This document shows positions 21,173-28,645 of a stretch of DNA of 64,000 nucleotides, piece after piece. The notes beneath the pieces were generated by a model that searched no databases, had not been told where the DNA came from, and saw only the letters and a list, made by a program, of their open reading frames with translations. The stretch's first letter is position 1. Every line of letters begins with the position of its first letter. Source of the stretch: Myxococcales bacterium (lineage in GTDB: Bacteria > Myxococcota > Bradymonadia > UBA7976 > UBA1532); assembly GCA_020633515.1 (NCBI GenBank), contig JACKDM010000028.1:1-64000 (forward strand), in the 5' to 3' direction. A program made the translations under genes and the position numbers.

Positions 21173-22099
21173 TCAACGTTCGTGGTGATCGTCGATCACC
21201 CGAGCGACCACCGCCGCGACGCGCTCGCGCAGCCAGCGGTGCCCCGGATCGCCGTGCAGCCGCTCGGGCCACGCGATCACGACCGGCACCCGCGGCAGCG
21301 CGACCGGCGGCGGGCGCCGCACGAGCCCGAGCGCGTCGGCGAGCGGGGCGACGAACGGCGCGGGCGCGGTGAAGAAGGCGTCGGTGCGCGCCACGACCAG
21401 CGGCGCGACGAGGAAACCCGGCGCGACGAGCCCGATCCGGCGCCGCTTCCCGGCCGCGGCGAGCGCGTCGTCGACGAAGCCGGGCGCGCCGTCGCCGGTG
21501 CCGACGACGACGTGCGGCCAGCGCAGCCAGCTCTCGAGCCCCCAGTCGTCGGCGGCGGGGTGCCCGGCGCGCATCAGCACCGTCCACCCCACCGCGCCCG
21601 CGACCCGCTGCATCAACCCCACCCCATCGCGCGGCGGCGGCCCGAGCCCGAGCTCATCACCGCCCGCCCGCAGCGCGTCGGCCATCACCCCGCCCGGCGC
21701 CCGCACCGCCAGATCGACCCCCGGCGCCTCACGCCCGATCACCTCGAGCAGCGCCGGCAGCGCCGCGGCGACCAGATCGGGGCACACCAGCCGGAAGCGC
21801 CGCGTCGAGGTCGCCGGGTCGAAGTCCTCGCCGTGCGACAAGAGCCGCCGCACGTCGGCGAGCAGCGCCGCGAGCGGCCCTTGCAATGCGGCGCCCCGCG
21901 GCGTCGGCACCATCTGCCGCCCGTCACGCACGAGGATCGCGTCGCCGATCAGCGCCCGCAGCCGCCCGAGGCTGTGGCTCATCGCCGACTGCCCCACCCC
22001 ACAGCGCCGCGCCGCCCGGGTGACGCTGCGCTCGCGCAGGAGCGCGTCGAGCGCGACGAGCAGGTTGAGGTCGAGGGTCGCGAGATTGATGTCGTTCAT
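21173..22099 (-). CDS. LysR-family transcriptional regulator
   Basis: 308 residues. The N-terminal winged helix (DLNLLVALDALLRERSVTRA with the HTH GVGQSAMSHSLGRLR) is followed by a LysR substrate-binding domain in two halves (RFRLVCPDL; LVAPGFLVAPLVV). The start at ATG 22099 gives the normal length; the frame back to 22135 runs into the control region. It faces the epimerase gene at 22180 across 80 bases, the standard layout for a LysR protein controlling the divergent gene. The effector is unknown. The subgroup resembles NodD/SyrM-type regulators with the motif DLNLL. Confidence 0.93.
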   Translation of the reverse strand: MNDINLATLDLNLLVALDALLRERSVTRAARRCGVGQSAMSHSLGRLRALIGDAILVRDGRQMVPTPRGAALQGPLAALLADVRRLLSHGEDFDPATSTRRFRLVCPDLVAAALPALLEVIGREAPGVDLAVRAPGGVMADALRAGGDELGLGPPPRDGVGLMQRVAGAVGWTVLMRAGHPAADDWGLESWLRWPHVVVGTGDGAPGFVDDALAAAGKRRRIGLVAPGFLVAPLVVARTDAFFTAPAPFVAPLADALGLVRRPPPVALPRVPVVIAWPERLHGDPGHRWLRERVAAVVARVIDDHHER

Positions 22100-22103
22100 G
22101 CGC

Positions 22104-22118
22104 CGATGAATCGCATCG
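22104..22118. promoter_or_regulatory. Palindrome between lysR and epimerase, possible LysR operator
   Basis: CGATGAATCGCATCG is a 5-5-5 interrupted palindrome just upstream of the LysR start. A -10-like TACTCT at 22144-22149 faces the epimerase. The position suits a LysR-type operator; binding is inferred. Confidence 0.4.
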
Positions 22119-22179
22119 ACTGGCTCGATGCGCAAGCCGCCGCTACTCTCGCGCCATCCACCACGGAGGAGGCAGCGCG

Positions 22180-23151
22180 ATGCGGATCTTCATCACCGGC
22201 GGCTCGGGGTTCGTCGGCGGCCATGCCATCGAGCGGCTCGTCGCCGCGGGGCACGACGTCTTCGCGATGGCACGCAGCGACAAGAGCGCCGCCGCCGTCG
22301 AAGCCTACGGCGCGACCGCCGTGCGCTGCGACCTCGACACCGTCGAGGCGAAGCACCTCGAAGGCATCGACGCGGTCGTGCACGCCGCCGCCCACGTCGA
22401 AGACTGGGGCGATCGCGACACCTTCTGGCGCATCAACGTGCGCGGCACCGAGCGCATCCTGCACGCCGCCCGCGGCGCCGGCGTGCGTCGCTTCGTCCAC
22501 ATCGGCACCGAGGCCGCGCTCTTCGTCGGCGACGATCTCATCGACCTCGACGAGACCCGGCCGCTGCCGAAGCGCGCGCGCTACCTCTACAGCGAGACCA
22601 AGGCCGAGGCCGAGTGGCGCGTGCTCGCGCTGAACGCCGATGGCTTCACCACCCTCTCCCTGCGCCCCCGCTTCATCTGGGGCCCGCGCGACGCGACCGT
22701 GCTCCCGACGATCGTCGCGATGGCCGAAGCCGGCCGCTTCGCCTGGGTCGACGGCGGGCGGGCGCGCACCTCGACGTGCCATGTGTACAACCTCGTTCAT
22801 GCCATCGAGCGCGCGTTGACCGAAGGCACCGGCGGCGAGGCGTACTTCGTCGCCGACGACGGTGTCATCACCCTGCGCGACTTCCTCACCCGCCTCGCCG
22901 CGACCCGCGGGGTGACATTGCCCGCCAGGAGCCTCCCGAAGTGGCTCGCCCGCGCCGCCGCCTCGCTCGCCGAGGGGGTGTGGCGGCTCCTGCGCCTCCG
23001 CGGCGCGCCGCCGCTGACCCGGTATGCGATCGACATGCTCTCGGCGGAGATCACCGTGCAGACTGGCAAGGCGCGCACGGGGCTCGGCTATGCGCCGGTG
23101 ATCGACCGCGAGCGGGGGCTCGCGGAGCTGGCGGAGCGAGCGGCGGGGTGA
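22180..23151 (+). CDS. NAD(P)-dependent epimerase/dehydratase (extended SDR)
   Basis: 323 residues. TGGSGFVGGHA is the cofactor loop, VVHAAAHVEDW the fourth strand, and YSETKAEAEW carries the active-site YxxxK, so catalysis should be intact. It resembles the 3-beta-hydroxysteroid-dehydrogenase/dihydroflavonol-reductase branch (LRPRFIWGPRDATVLPTIVA). GGAGG lies eight bases before the ATG. It is divergent from a LysR regulator that probably controls it. The substrate cannot be named; sugar nucleotide, steroid-like or lipid carbonyl compounds are all possible. Confidence 0.9.
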   Translation: MRIFITGGSGFVGGHAIERLVAAGHDVFAMARSDKSAAAVEAYGATAVRCDLDTVEAKHLEGIDAVVHAAAHVEDWGDRDTFWRINVRGTERILHAARGAGVRRFVHIGTEAALFVGDDLIDLDETRPLPKRARYLYSETKAEAEWRVLALNADGFTTLSLRPRFIWGPRDATVLPTIVAMAEAGRFAWVDGGRARTSTCHVYNLVHAIERALTEGTGGEAYFVADDGVITLRDFLTRLAATRGVTLPARSLPKWLARAAASLAEGVWRLLRLRGAPPLTRYAIDMLSAEITVQTGKARTGLGYAPVIDRERGLAELAERAAG

Positions 23152-23193
23152 GCGCGCTTGCCCTGGCGCGCCCGGCTCTGCTTCACTCCGCCG

Positions 23194-24024
23194 ATGTTCG
23201 TCAAGTACCCCCGCACCGCGCACATCGAGGGCTCGCGCTTGCAGCCGGGCGATCGCGACCTCGCGGCGGTCCCGTTCGCGCGGCTCGCGGGGCGGCCGCT
23301 GGTGGTCGAGGAGAAGCTCGACGGGGCGAACGCGGGGATCTCGTTCGAGGCGGATGGCACGCTGCGGGTGCAGAGCCGGGGGCATTATCTGAGCGGGGGG
23401 CATCGGGAGCGGCACTTCGCGTTGCTCAAGACGTGGGCGGGGGCGCTGCAAGGGGCGCTGTGGGGGGCGCTGGGGCCGCGGTATGTGATGTACGGCGAGT
23501 GGCTGTATGCCAAACACTCGGTGTTTTATGACACGCTGCCGCATTACTTCTTGGAGTTCGACGTGCTCGATCGACAGACCGGCGTCTTCCTCGACACGCC
23601 GCGGCGGCGGGCGCTCTTGGCGGGGCTGCCGGTGGTGTCGGTGCCGGTGCTGCACGCCGAAGCGGTGGCGTCGGTCGAGGCGCTGGGGGCGATGATCGGG
23701 CCGTCGCTGTACAAGTCGCCGCAGTGGAAGGAGAATCTGCGGGCGGCGGCGATGGCGGGCGAGGCGGGGCGGCGGATCGATGTGGAGCGGGTGTGGCGGG
23801 AGACCGATGGCTCGGATCTGGCCGAGGGGCTGTATGTGAAGGTCGAGGAGGGGGGCGCGGTGGTGGAGCGGTACAAGTTCATCCGGTTGTCGTTTGCGCA
23901 GCACGTCGCGGCGAGTGATCACTGGCTGGCGCGGCCGATCGTGGTGAACGGGCTGGCGCCGGGGGTGGAGCTGTTTGGTGGGGTGGAGTCATCGGGGGTG
24001 AAGTCATCGGTGGTGAAGTCATGA
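23194..24024 (+). CDS. ATP-dependent RNA ligase (Rnl2-like)
   Basis: 276 residues. It has the covalent nucleotidyltransferase set: motif I EEKLDGAN with the AMP-accepting Lys41, motif III YVMYGEWLYAKHSVFYD with Glu102, motif IV EGLYVKVEE near 211, and motif V KFIRLSF with Lys228. These fit the PF09414 RNA ligase group that seals 5'-phosphate and 3'-hydroxyl ends. I start at ATG 23194 (MFVKYPRTAHIEGSRL) because upstream codons overlap the epimerase end and look non-coding. The stop overlaps the next start as ATGA, tying it to the HD-Pnk gene: an end-healing and sealing pair. The C-terminal tail (SSGVKSSVVKS) comes from a small repeat. Confidence 0.9.
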   Translation: MFVKYPRTAHIEGSRLQPGDRDLAAVPFARLAGRPLVVEEKLDGANAGISFEADGTLRVQSRGHYLSGGHRERHFALLKTWAGALQGALWGALGPRYVMYGEWLYAKHSVFYDTLPHYFLEFDVLDRQTGVFLDTPRRRALLAGLPVVSVPVLHAEAVASVEALGAMIGPSLYKSPQWKENLRAAAMAGEAGRRIDVERVWRETDGSDLAEGLYVKVEEGGAVVERYKFIRLSFAQHVAASDHWLARPIVVNGLAPGVELFGGVESSGVKSSVVKS

Positions 24025-25205
24025 AGGTGCTGCCGATCCCGGAGGATGGCATCCCGGACTGGAAGGCGCTGCGTGATGCGTTCGATTGGGTCGAGGCGCT
24101 GCATCACTGCCCGCAGGATCCCATCTGGCACGCCGAGGGCGACGTGGGGATCCACACCGAGATGGTGCTGCGCGCGCTCGTCGAGGCGCCGGGGTGGGCG
24201 GCGCTCGGTGAGTTCGATCGGGCGGTGACGTGGCTCGCCTGTCTGCTGCACGACGTCAGCAAGCCGGAGACGACGGTCACCGAGCACGACGGGCGGATCA
24301 CGGCGCGGGGGCACAGCCGGCGGGGCGCGGTGGTGGCGCGGCGGATCTTGTGGCGGCTCGACGTGCCGTTCGCGGTGCGCGAGGCGGTGTGCGCGCTCAT
24401 CGCGGTGCATCAGGTGCCGTTCTTCGCGATCGAGGGCGATGGCTTCGAGGATCGGTTGAAGCTCGGCAGTCAGGTGGTGCGCAACGATCTGCTCGCGCGG
24501 GTGGCGGAGGCGGACATCCGGGGGCGGACGTGTGATGACATGCAGCGGCTGCTCGACAACATCGAGCTGTTCCGGCTGGCGTGCGCGGAGCAGGGGTGCC
24601 TCGATCGGCCCTATGTCCATGCCTCGGCGCACGCGCGCTTCCTGCACGCGGCGGCGGGGCGGGCGCCGGTGGGGGTGGCGCCGCACGAGGACTTCGCGTG
24701 TACGGCGGCGCTGATGTGCGGGCTGCCGGGCTCGGGCAAGGATACGTGGCTGCGCGATCACTTCGGGGGGTGGCCGGTGGTGACGCTCGATGGGATCCGG
24801 GCGCGGCTCGGGGTGGCGCCGGGAGATCACGACGGGCGGGTGATCCAGGCGGCGCGGGAGGCGGCGCGGGAGCATCTGCGGGCGGGGCGGGACTTTGCGT
24901 GGAATGGCACGCACCTGAGCGCCCGGCGGCGGGGGCAGTTGGTGGAGCTGTTCGCGGGCTATCGGGCGCGGGTGCGGGTGGTGTACGTCGAGGCGAGCGC
25001 GCGGGAGCAGGCGCGGCGGAACCGGGCGCGGGCGGCCGCGGTGCCGAAGGATGTCATCGCGCGGATGCTCGACTCGTGGGAGGTGCCGCAGCCGGCGGAG
25101 GGGCACGCGGTGGAGTGGGTGGCGTCGGATGGCTCGGCGCTGGCGGCCGATGGTCTGCCGGGCGGCGCGCCGTGGGTGCGGGCGCCGGGGGCGGCGATCG
25201 AGTGA
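24021..25205 (+). CDS. HD phosphohydrolase / polynucleotide kinase (HD-Pnk) for RNA repair
   Basis: 394 residues. Residues 1-215 form an HD domain: His45, His77-Asp78 (LLHDVSKPE) and later His98 and His130 are candidate metal ligands. Residues 225-394 are a P-loop kinase: GLPGSGKDT at 234-242, LDGIR at 256-260 (the DxxR of T4-type polynucleotide kinases) and an Arg-rich lid (RRNRAR). HD-Pnk enzymes such as the one characterised from Runella remove 3' or 2',3'-cyclic phosphates and phosphorylate 5'-OH ends. With the RNA ligase in an ATGA-overlapping pair, it completes a heal-and-seal cassette. The targets (for example nicked tRNA) are inferred. Confidence 0.9.
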   Translation: MKVLPIPEDGIPDWKALRDAFDWVEALHHCPQDPIWHAEGDVGIHTEMVLRALVEAPGWAALGEFDRAVTWLACLLHDVSKPETTVTEHDGRITARGHSRRGAVVARRILWRLDVPFAVREAVCALIAVHQVPFFAIEGDGFEDRLKLGSQVVRNDLLARVAEADIRGRTCDDMQRLLDNIELFRLACAEQGCLDRPYVHASAHARFLHAAAGRAPVGVAPHEDFACTAALMCGLPGSGKDTWLRDHFGGWPVVTLDGIRARLGVAPGDHDGRVIQAAREAAREHLRAGRDFAWNGTHLSARRRGQLVELFAGYRARVRVVYVEASAREQARRNRARAAAVPKDVIARMLDSWEVPQPAEGHAVEWVASDGSALAADGLPGGAPWVRAPGAAIE

Positions 25206-25210
25206 GGGGC

Positions 25211-25255
25211 GATGGCATCAACGCATCGATGGCATCTGCGCGAGCCGATGCCATC
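25211..25255. repeat. Intergenic cluster of GATGGCATC words
   Basis: GATGGCATC at 25211 and 25228 and GATGCCATC at 25247, followed by a degenerate copy, fill most of the gap between the convergent HD-Pnk gene and the DUF7218 gene. This cluster is not translated, so protein function cannot explain it. Confidence 0.9.
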
Positions 25256-25294
25256 GATGGGATTCGCTGCCATCGGTGATCGGCGCGGCCGCGC

Positions 25295-25552
25295 TCAGTG
25301 GTTGCGGAGCGCGTCGATGAGCTCGGCTTTGTTCATCTCGGAGCGGCCCTCGATGCCGACCTCCTGGGCCTTCTCGTAGAGCTCGTCCCGGGTCCAGTCT
25401 TCGTACGCCGATGAGTGGCCGCCCTTCTTGGCGGTGCTGTGGCGGTCGCTGTTGGCGATGCGGGCGGCCTTCTCCTTGCTCATGCCTTTGTCGCGCAGCG
25501 CCTCGTATTGCTCGTCGTCCTTGATCTGCGGTCCGTGGTCCTGGGTCGCCAT
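25295..25552 (-). CDS. DUF7218 / Rho-N-SAP-like small protein
   Basis: 85 residues starting at ATG 25552, with AAGGAG eleven bases upstream. The N-terminus (HGPQIKDDEQYEALRDKGMS, then KEKAARIAN) and C-terminus (EDWTRDELYEKAQEVGIEGR, then SEMNKAELIDALR) match the small family called DUF7218, whose C-terminal part is a SAP/Rho-N-type helix-extended-loop-helix able to bind nucleic acid. Highly charged, cytoplasmic. It lies 31 bases after the alcohol dehydrogenase stop codon on the same strand, so co-transcription is likely. A link to stress or DNA-end repair is only suggested by where such proteins occur. Confidence 0.8.
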   Translation of the reverse strand: MATQDHGPQIKDDEQYEALRDKGMSKEKAARIANSDRHSTAKKGGHSSAYEDWTRDELYEKAQEVGIEGRSEMNKAELIDALRNH

Positions 25553-25583
25553 GGCAGATGACTCCTTTTTGGGTGGCGATGGG

Positions 25584-26762
25584 TCAGGGTTTGAGCACGA
25601 CCTTGATGCAGTCGTCCTGCTTCTTGCTGAAGGTGGCGTACATCTCGGCCGCTTCACTCAGCGGGCGGGTGTGGGTGATGATGATCGCGGGGTCGATCTC
25701 ACCTTCGCTGATGCGATGGAGGAGCTTCTCGAGGTAGCGGTGCACATGGGTCTGGCCGGTGCGGACGGTGAGGCCCTTGTTCATCAGCGCGCCCATCGGG
25801 ACCTTGTCGACGAGGCCGCCGTAGACGCCGGGGATGCTGACGGTGCCGCCCTTGCGGCAGGCGAGGATGCACTGGCGCAGCGCGGTGGGGCGGCCGGTCT
25901 CGGCGCGGACGGCTTGCTTGACCTTGTCGTAGAAGCCTTCGAGGCCGATGCCGTGCGCTTCGAGGCCGACGGCGTCGATGCAGGCGTCGGGGCCGCGGCC
26001 GCCGGTGATGGCGCGGAGGTGGTCGACGACCTGCACGGTGTTGCCGATGGCGGTGTAGTCGATGACTTCGGCGCCGAGGCGGCGGGCGAGCTCGAGGCGC
26101 TCGGGGAGCCGGTCGATGGCGATGACACGCTCGGCGCCGAGGAGGCGGGCGGACTCGATGGCGAAGAGGCCGACGGGGCCGCAACCCCAGACCGCGACGA
26201 CGTCGCCGCCGACGATGCCGCATTGCTCGGCGGCCTGCCAGCCGGTGGGGAGGATGTCGGAGAGGAACAAGACCTGCTCGTCGGCGAGGCCGTCGGGGAT
26301 CTTGATGGGTCCGACGTCGGCGTAGGGCACGCGCACGTACTCGGCCTGCCCGCCGGGGTAGCCGCCGGTGAGGTGCGAGTAGCCGAAGAGGCCGGCGGGG
26401 GCGTGGCCGAACATGGCTTCGGCCATCTCGGCGTTGGGGTTGGTGTTGTCGCAGAGCGACCAGAGCTCGGTCTGGCAGAACCAGCAGGCGCCGCAGGCGA
26501 TGGGGAAGGGCACGACGACGCGGTCGCCGACCGCGAGGTCCTTGACGGCGCGGCCTTTGTCGACGACGCGGCCCATGAACTCGTGGCCGAGGATGTCACC
26601 CGACTTCATGGTCGGGATGTAGCCATTGTAGAGGTGCAGGTCGGAGCCGCAGATCGCGGTCGAGGTGACCTCGATGATGATGTCGCGGGATCCCTTGAGC
26701 TCGGGGTCGGGCACCGTGTCGACGCGGACGTCGCGGGTGCCATGCCAGACGAGGGCCTTCAC
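25584..26762 (-). CDS. Zinc-dependent alcohol dehydrogenase family protein
   Basis: 392 residues. Catalytic zinc residues are visible in [10 protein letters not shown] and GHEFMGRVV; the structural zinc site is [15 protein letters not shown]. The Rossmann motif is [14 protein letters not shown]. The length and the long insert after the zinc site (glutathione-independent formaldehyde-dehydrogenase style) place it among the larger MDR enzymes. GTG 26762 overlaps the stop of the SRPBCC gene as GTGA, so the two are coupled. It oxidises an alcohol or reduces an aldehyde with NAD(P); the substrate is unknown. All key residues look present. Confidence 0.93.
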   Translation of the reverse strand: MKALVWHGTRDVRVDTVPDPELKGSRDIIIEVTSTAICGSDLHLYNGYIPTMKSGDILGHEFMGRVVDKGRAVKDLAVGDRVVVPFPIACGACWFCQTELWSLCDNTNPNAEMAEAMFGHAPAGLFGYSHLTGGYPGGQAEYVRVPYADVGPIKIPDGLADEQVLFLSDILPTGWQAAEQCGIVGGDVVAVWGCGPVGLFAIESARLLGAERVIAIDRLPERLELARRLGAEVIDYTAIGNTVQVVDHLRAITGGRGPDACIDAVGLEAHGIGLEGFYDKVKQAVRAETGRPTALRQCILACRKGGTVSIPGVYGGLVDKVPMGALMNKGLTVRTGQTHVHRYLEKLLHRISEGEIDPAIIITHTRPLSEAAEMYATFSKKQDDCIKVVLKP

Positions 26763-27517
26763 TTGGCAGCCTCCTCGCGGCCTTCGTCGGCGCCGTCGGC
26801 TTCGGCCGAGCCGGTCTCCATGCGGCGCTTGAAGCGGCGCAGGTCGGCTTCGAGGTGCTTCTCGCTGAAGGTGTCGAGGAGGTGGGCGACGCCGCGGCCG
26901 ATGGCGCCGCCGGGGACGTCGTAGCCGAGCGTGACGTGGATCTCGGTGCCGCGGTCGCGGCCGAGGGGCTTGAAGGTGACGGTGCCGTGGTGGTGCACGG
27001 TGGCGTCGTCGTCGGTCTGCCAGGAGATGCGGCGGTTCTTCTTGTCGGCGGTGATGGTGGCGTCGAACTCGAGCGCGACGCCGGGGGCGACGAGCATCTT
27101 CCAGTGCGAGCGCTTGCCGTCGCCGTGGGCTTCGATGGAGCGGACGCCGCTCATGATCTCGGCGAGGTTCTCGAGGTCGCGCCAGTGCGCGTAGAGCTCG
27201 TCGGCGGGCTTGCCGATGGTGACGCCGGCCTCGAGGTGGAGGGGCTTGCGCTCGACGAGGCCGCCGATGCCGCGGGGGCTCGGTTCGTCGCCGGATCGGT
27301 CGACGCCGATCGCTTCGTAGACCTCGCAGTGGCCGCTGACGCCGCGGTAGATGAGGCCGCCGGCGACGGCGGTCATGGCGATGCCGGCGACGCCGCGGAC
27401 CTTGATGGCGCCGAGCGCGAGGAGCGCGCCGCCGGCGATCGAGAGCCATCGCTCGGTGTCGGCGAGGTTGATGGTCGCGGTCTGCTGGTCTTCGGCGCGG
27501 GTGATCTCGTGAGCCAT
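26759..27517 (-). CDS. DUF2892-type membrane segment plus SRPBCC (START-like) protein
   Basis: 252 residues. The first 70 contain a short two-span membrane region ([20 protein letters not shown], then [17 protein letters not shown]) as in YgaP/DUF2892 proteins. Residues 85-225 are an SRPBCC/polyketide-cyclase fold ([20 protein letters not shown], then [18 protein letters not shown]), a hydrophobic-ligand cavity. It is co-translated with the alcohol dehydrogenase; the pairing of SRPBCC, zinc dehydrogenase and DUF7218 suggests a stress-type operon. The start ATG 27517 has GGAG nearby. The ligand is unknown. Confidence 0.85.
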   Translation of the reverse strand: MAHEITRAEDQQTATINLADTERWLSIAGGALLALGAIKVRGVAGIAMTAVAGGLIYRGVSGHCEVYEAIGVDRSGDEPSPRGIGGLVERKPLHLEAGVTIGKPADELYAHWRDLENLAEIMSGVRSIEAHGDGKRSHWKMLVAPGVALEFDATITADKKNRRISWQTDDDATVHHHGTVTFKPLGRDRGTEIHVTLGYDVPGGAIGRGVAHLLDTFSEKHLEADLRRFKRRMETGSAEADGADEGREEAAK

Positions 27518-27591
27518 TGCGCGGGCTCCTCCGGTTTTGGGGGCGGCGGCCGGTCTCGAACGGGGGTGGGGTGCGGGCGCGCCGTCGGTGT

Positions 27592-27611
27592 GTGCCCTTG
27601 GATGAGGGCAC
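27592..27611 (-). terminator. Hairpin downstream of nhaR
   Basis: GTGCCCT at 27592-27598 pairs with AGGGCAC at 27605-27611 around a six-base loop. It lies 11 bases past the regulator's stop codon. No T-tract follows, so it may be a weak or Rho-assisted terminator. Confidence 0.45.
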
Positions 27612-27622
27612 CCCCGGAGTCG

Positions 27623-28525
27623 TCACGGGGCGGGGGGCGCGAAGACGGCGCGGGCGCCGGTGATGAGGGCCTCGATGAGCGGGTGGGCGGTGCGGCGCTC
27701 GAGGACGTGGGCGTAGACGCGCTCTTGCGGGCCGTCGAGGCGGTGGAGGCAGACGACGCCGTGGTCGGCGATGAGCTCGGGGGCGACGAGCGCGGGGGCG
27801 GGGAAGAGGCCGAGGGCCTGCTGGCCGAAGGCCTTCATCAGCGCGCTGTCGTCGAACTCGCCCATGATGCGGGGGCGGATGCGGTGGGCGACGAACCACT
27901 CGTCGAGCGCGCGGCGGAGCTCGGTGTGCTCGGCGGGGAGGAGGAAGGGGGCGCCGTCGAGGGCTTCGGGGAGCGGGTCGCGGTGGCGGGCGGCGAGCGC
28001 GGGGGCGGCGAAGAGCTCGATGGGGCAGGCGCCGACGAGGTGGCTGACGAGACGCTCGGTGGCGTCGGCGGGGGCGGGGGCGTCGCTGAGCACGACGTGG
28101 ACCCGGTGCAGGGCCATCTCTTCGATGAGGCGGCGGGGGTCGCCGGTGCGGCAGGCGAGGCGCACGTCGCCGCCGAGCACGGGGCGCACGAGGCGGGCGG
28201 CGAGGAGGCGGGGCATGACGTCGGCGACGCCGATGACGAGGCGCGCGGTGTGGGGGTGGGGGCGGTCGTCGAGGGTCTGGGTGAGCTCGCGGCCGAGGGC
28301 GAAGATCTCGTCGGCGTAGCTGTAGACGGTCTCGCCGACCTCGGTGAGCACGAGGCGGCGGCCGTCGCGGCGGAAGAGGGCGTGGCCGAGGCGCTCTTCG
28401 AGCTGGCGGATCTGGGCGCTGAGGGTGGAGGGCGCGAGGCGGAGCGCGCGCGCGGCCGCGGTGACGCCGCCGTCGCGGGCGGCGGTCCAGAAGTAGAGGA
28501 GGTGGTGGTAGTTGAGCCAGTCCAT
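27623..28525 (-). CDS. nhaR: NhaR-type LysR regulator of Na+/H+ antiport
   Basis: 300 residues. The N-terminus [20 protein letters not shown] is the typical NhaR opening, with a LysR helix-turn-helix ([20 protein letters not shown]) and the regulatory domain after residue 90. NhaR proteins activate sodium/proton antiporter genes in response to Na+. Here the gene is divergent from the complete Mrp antiporter operon, 120 bases apart, which strongly supports the same role. ATG 28525 gives the standard length. The much longer ORF through the Mrp genes is an antisense artefact. Confidence 0.9.
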   Translation of the reverse strand: MDWLNYHHLLYFWTAARDGGVTAAARALRLAPSTLSAQIRQLEERLGHALFRRDGRRLVLTEVGETVYSYADEIFALGRELTQTLDDRPHPHTARLVIGVADVMPRLLAARLVRPVLGGDVRLACRTGDPRRLIEEMALHRVHVVLSDAPAPADATERLVSHLVGACPIELFAAPALAARHRDPLPEALDGAPFLLPAEHTELRRALDEWFVAHRIRPRIMGEFDDSALMKAFGQQALGLFPAPALVAPELIADHGVVCLHRLDGPQERVYAHVLERRTAHPLIEALITGARAVFAPPAP

Positions 28526-28576
28526 CGGCGGCCTCGGGGTCGGGGGTCTTTCGGTCTGCTCGAAGGATGAGGGTGA

Positions 28577-28616
28577 AATTATCTCAATAACCAGACGAGG
28601 ACGAACATCATCGTTC
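28577..28616. promoter_or_regulatory. AT-rich control region with two dyads between nhaR and mrpA
   Basis: An island of low GC in a very GC-rich context. TTATCTCAATAA (28579-28590) is a 4-4-4 dyad containing ATT-N5-AAT, and GAACATCATCGTTC (28603-28616) is a 4-6-4 dyad. LysR proteins bind such paired sites between divergent genes, so this is the likely NhaR operator and promoter region. Confidence 0.5.
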
Positions 28617-28645
28617 TGGGCAATCGGACGGGGAGCGCGCGCTCG

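Noticed and set aside
22104..22118. The lysR-epimerase palindrome as another copy of the GATGNCATC word
   Set aside because: The arms match only partly and the centre is seven bases rather than one, so it is treated as a separate regulatory dyad.
23150..23400. Replication origin at the GC-skew switch
   Set aside because: No dnaA, dnaN or gidA/parAB genes and no DnaA-box cluster seen; kept only as a skew observation.
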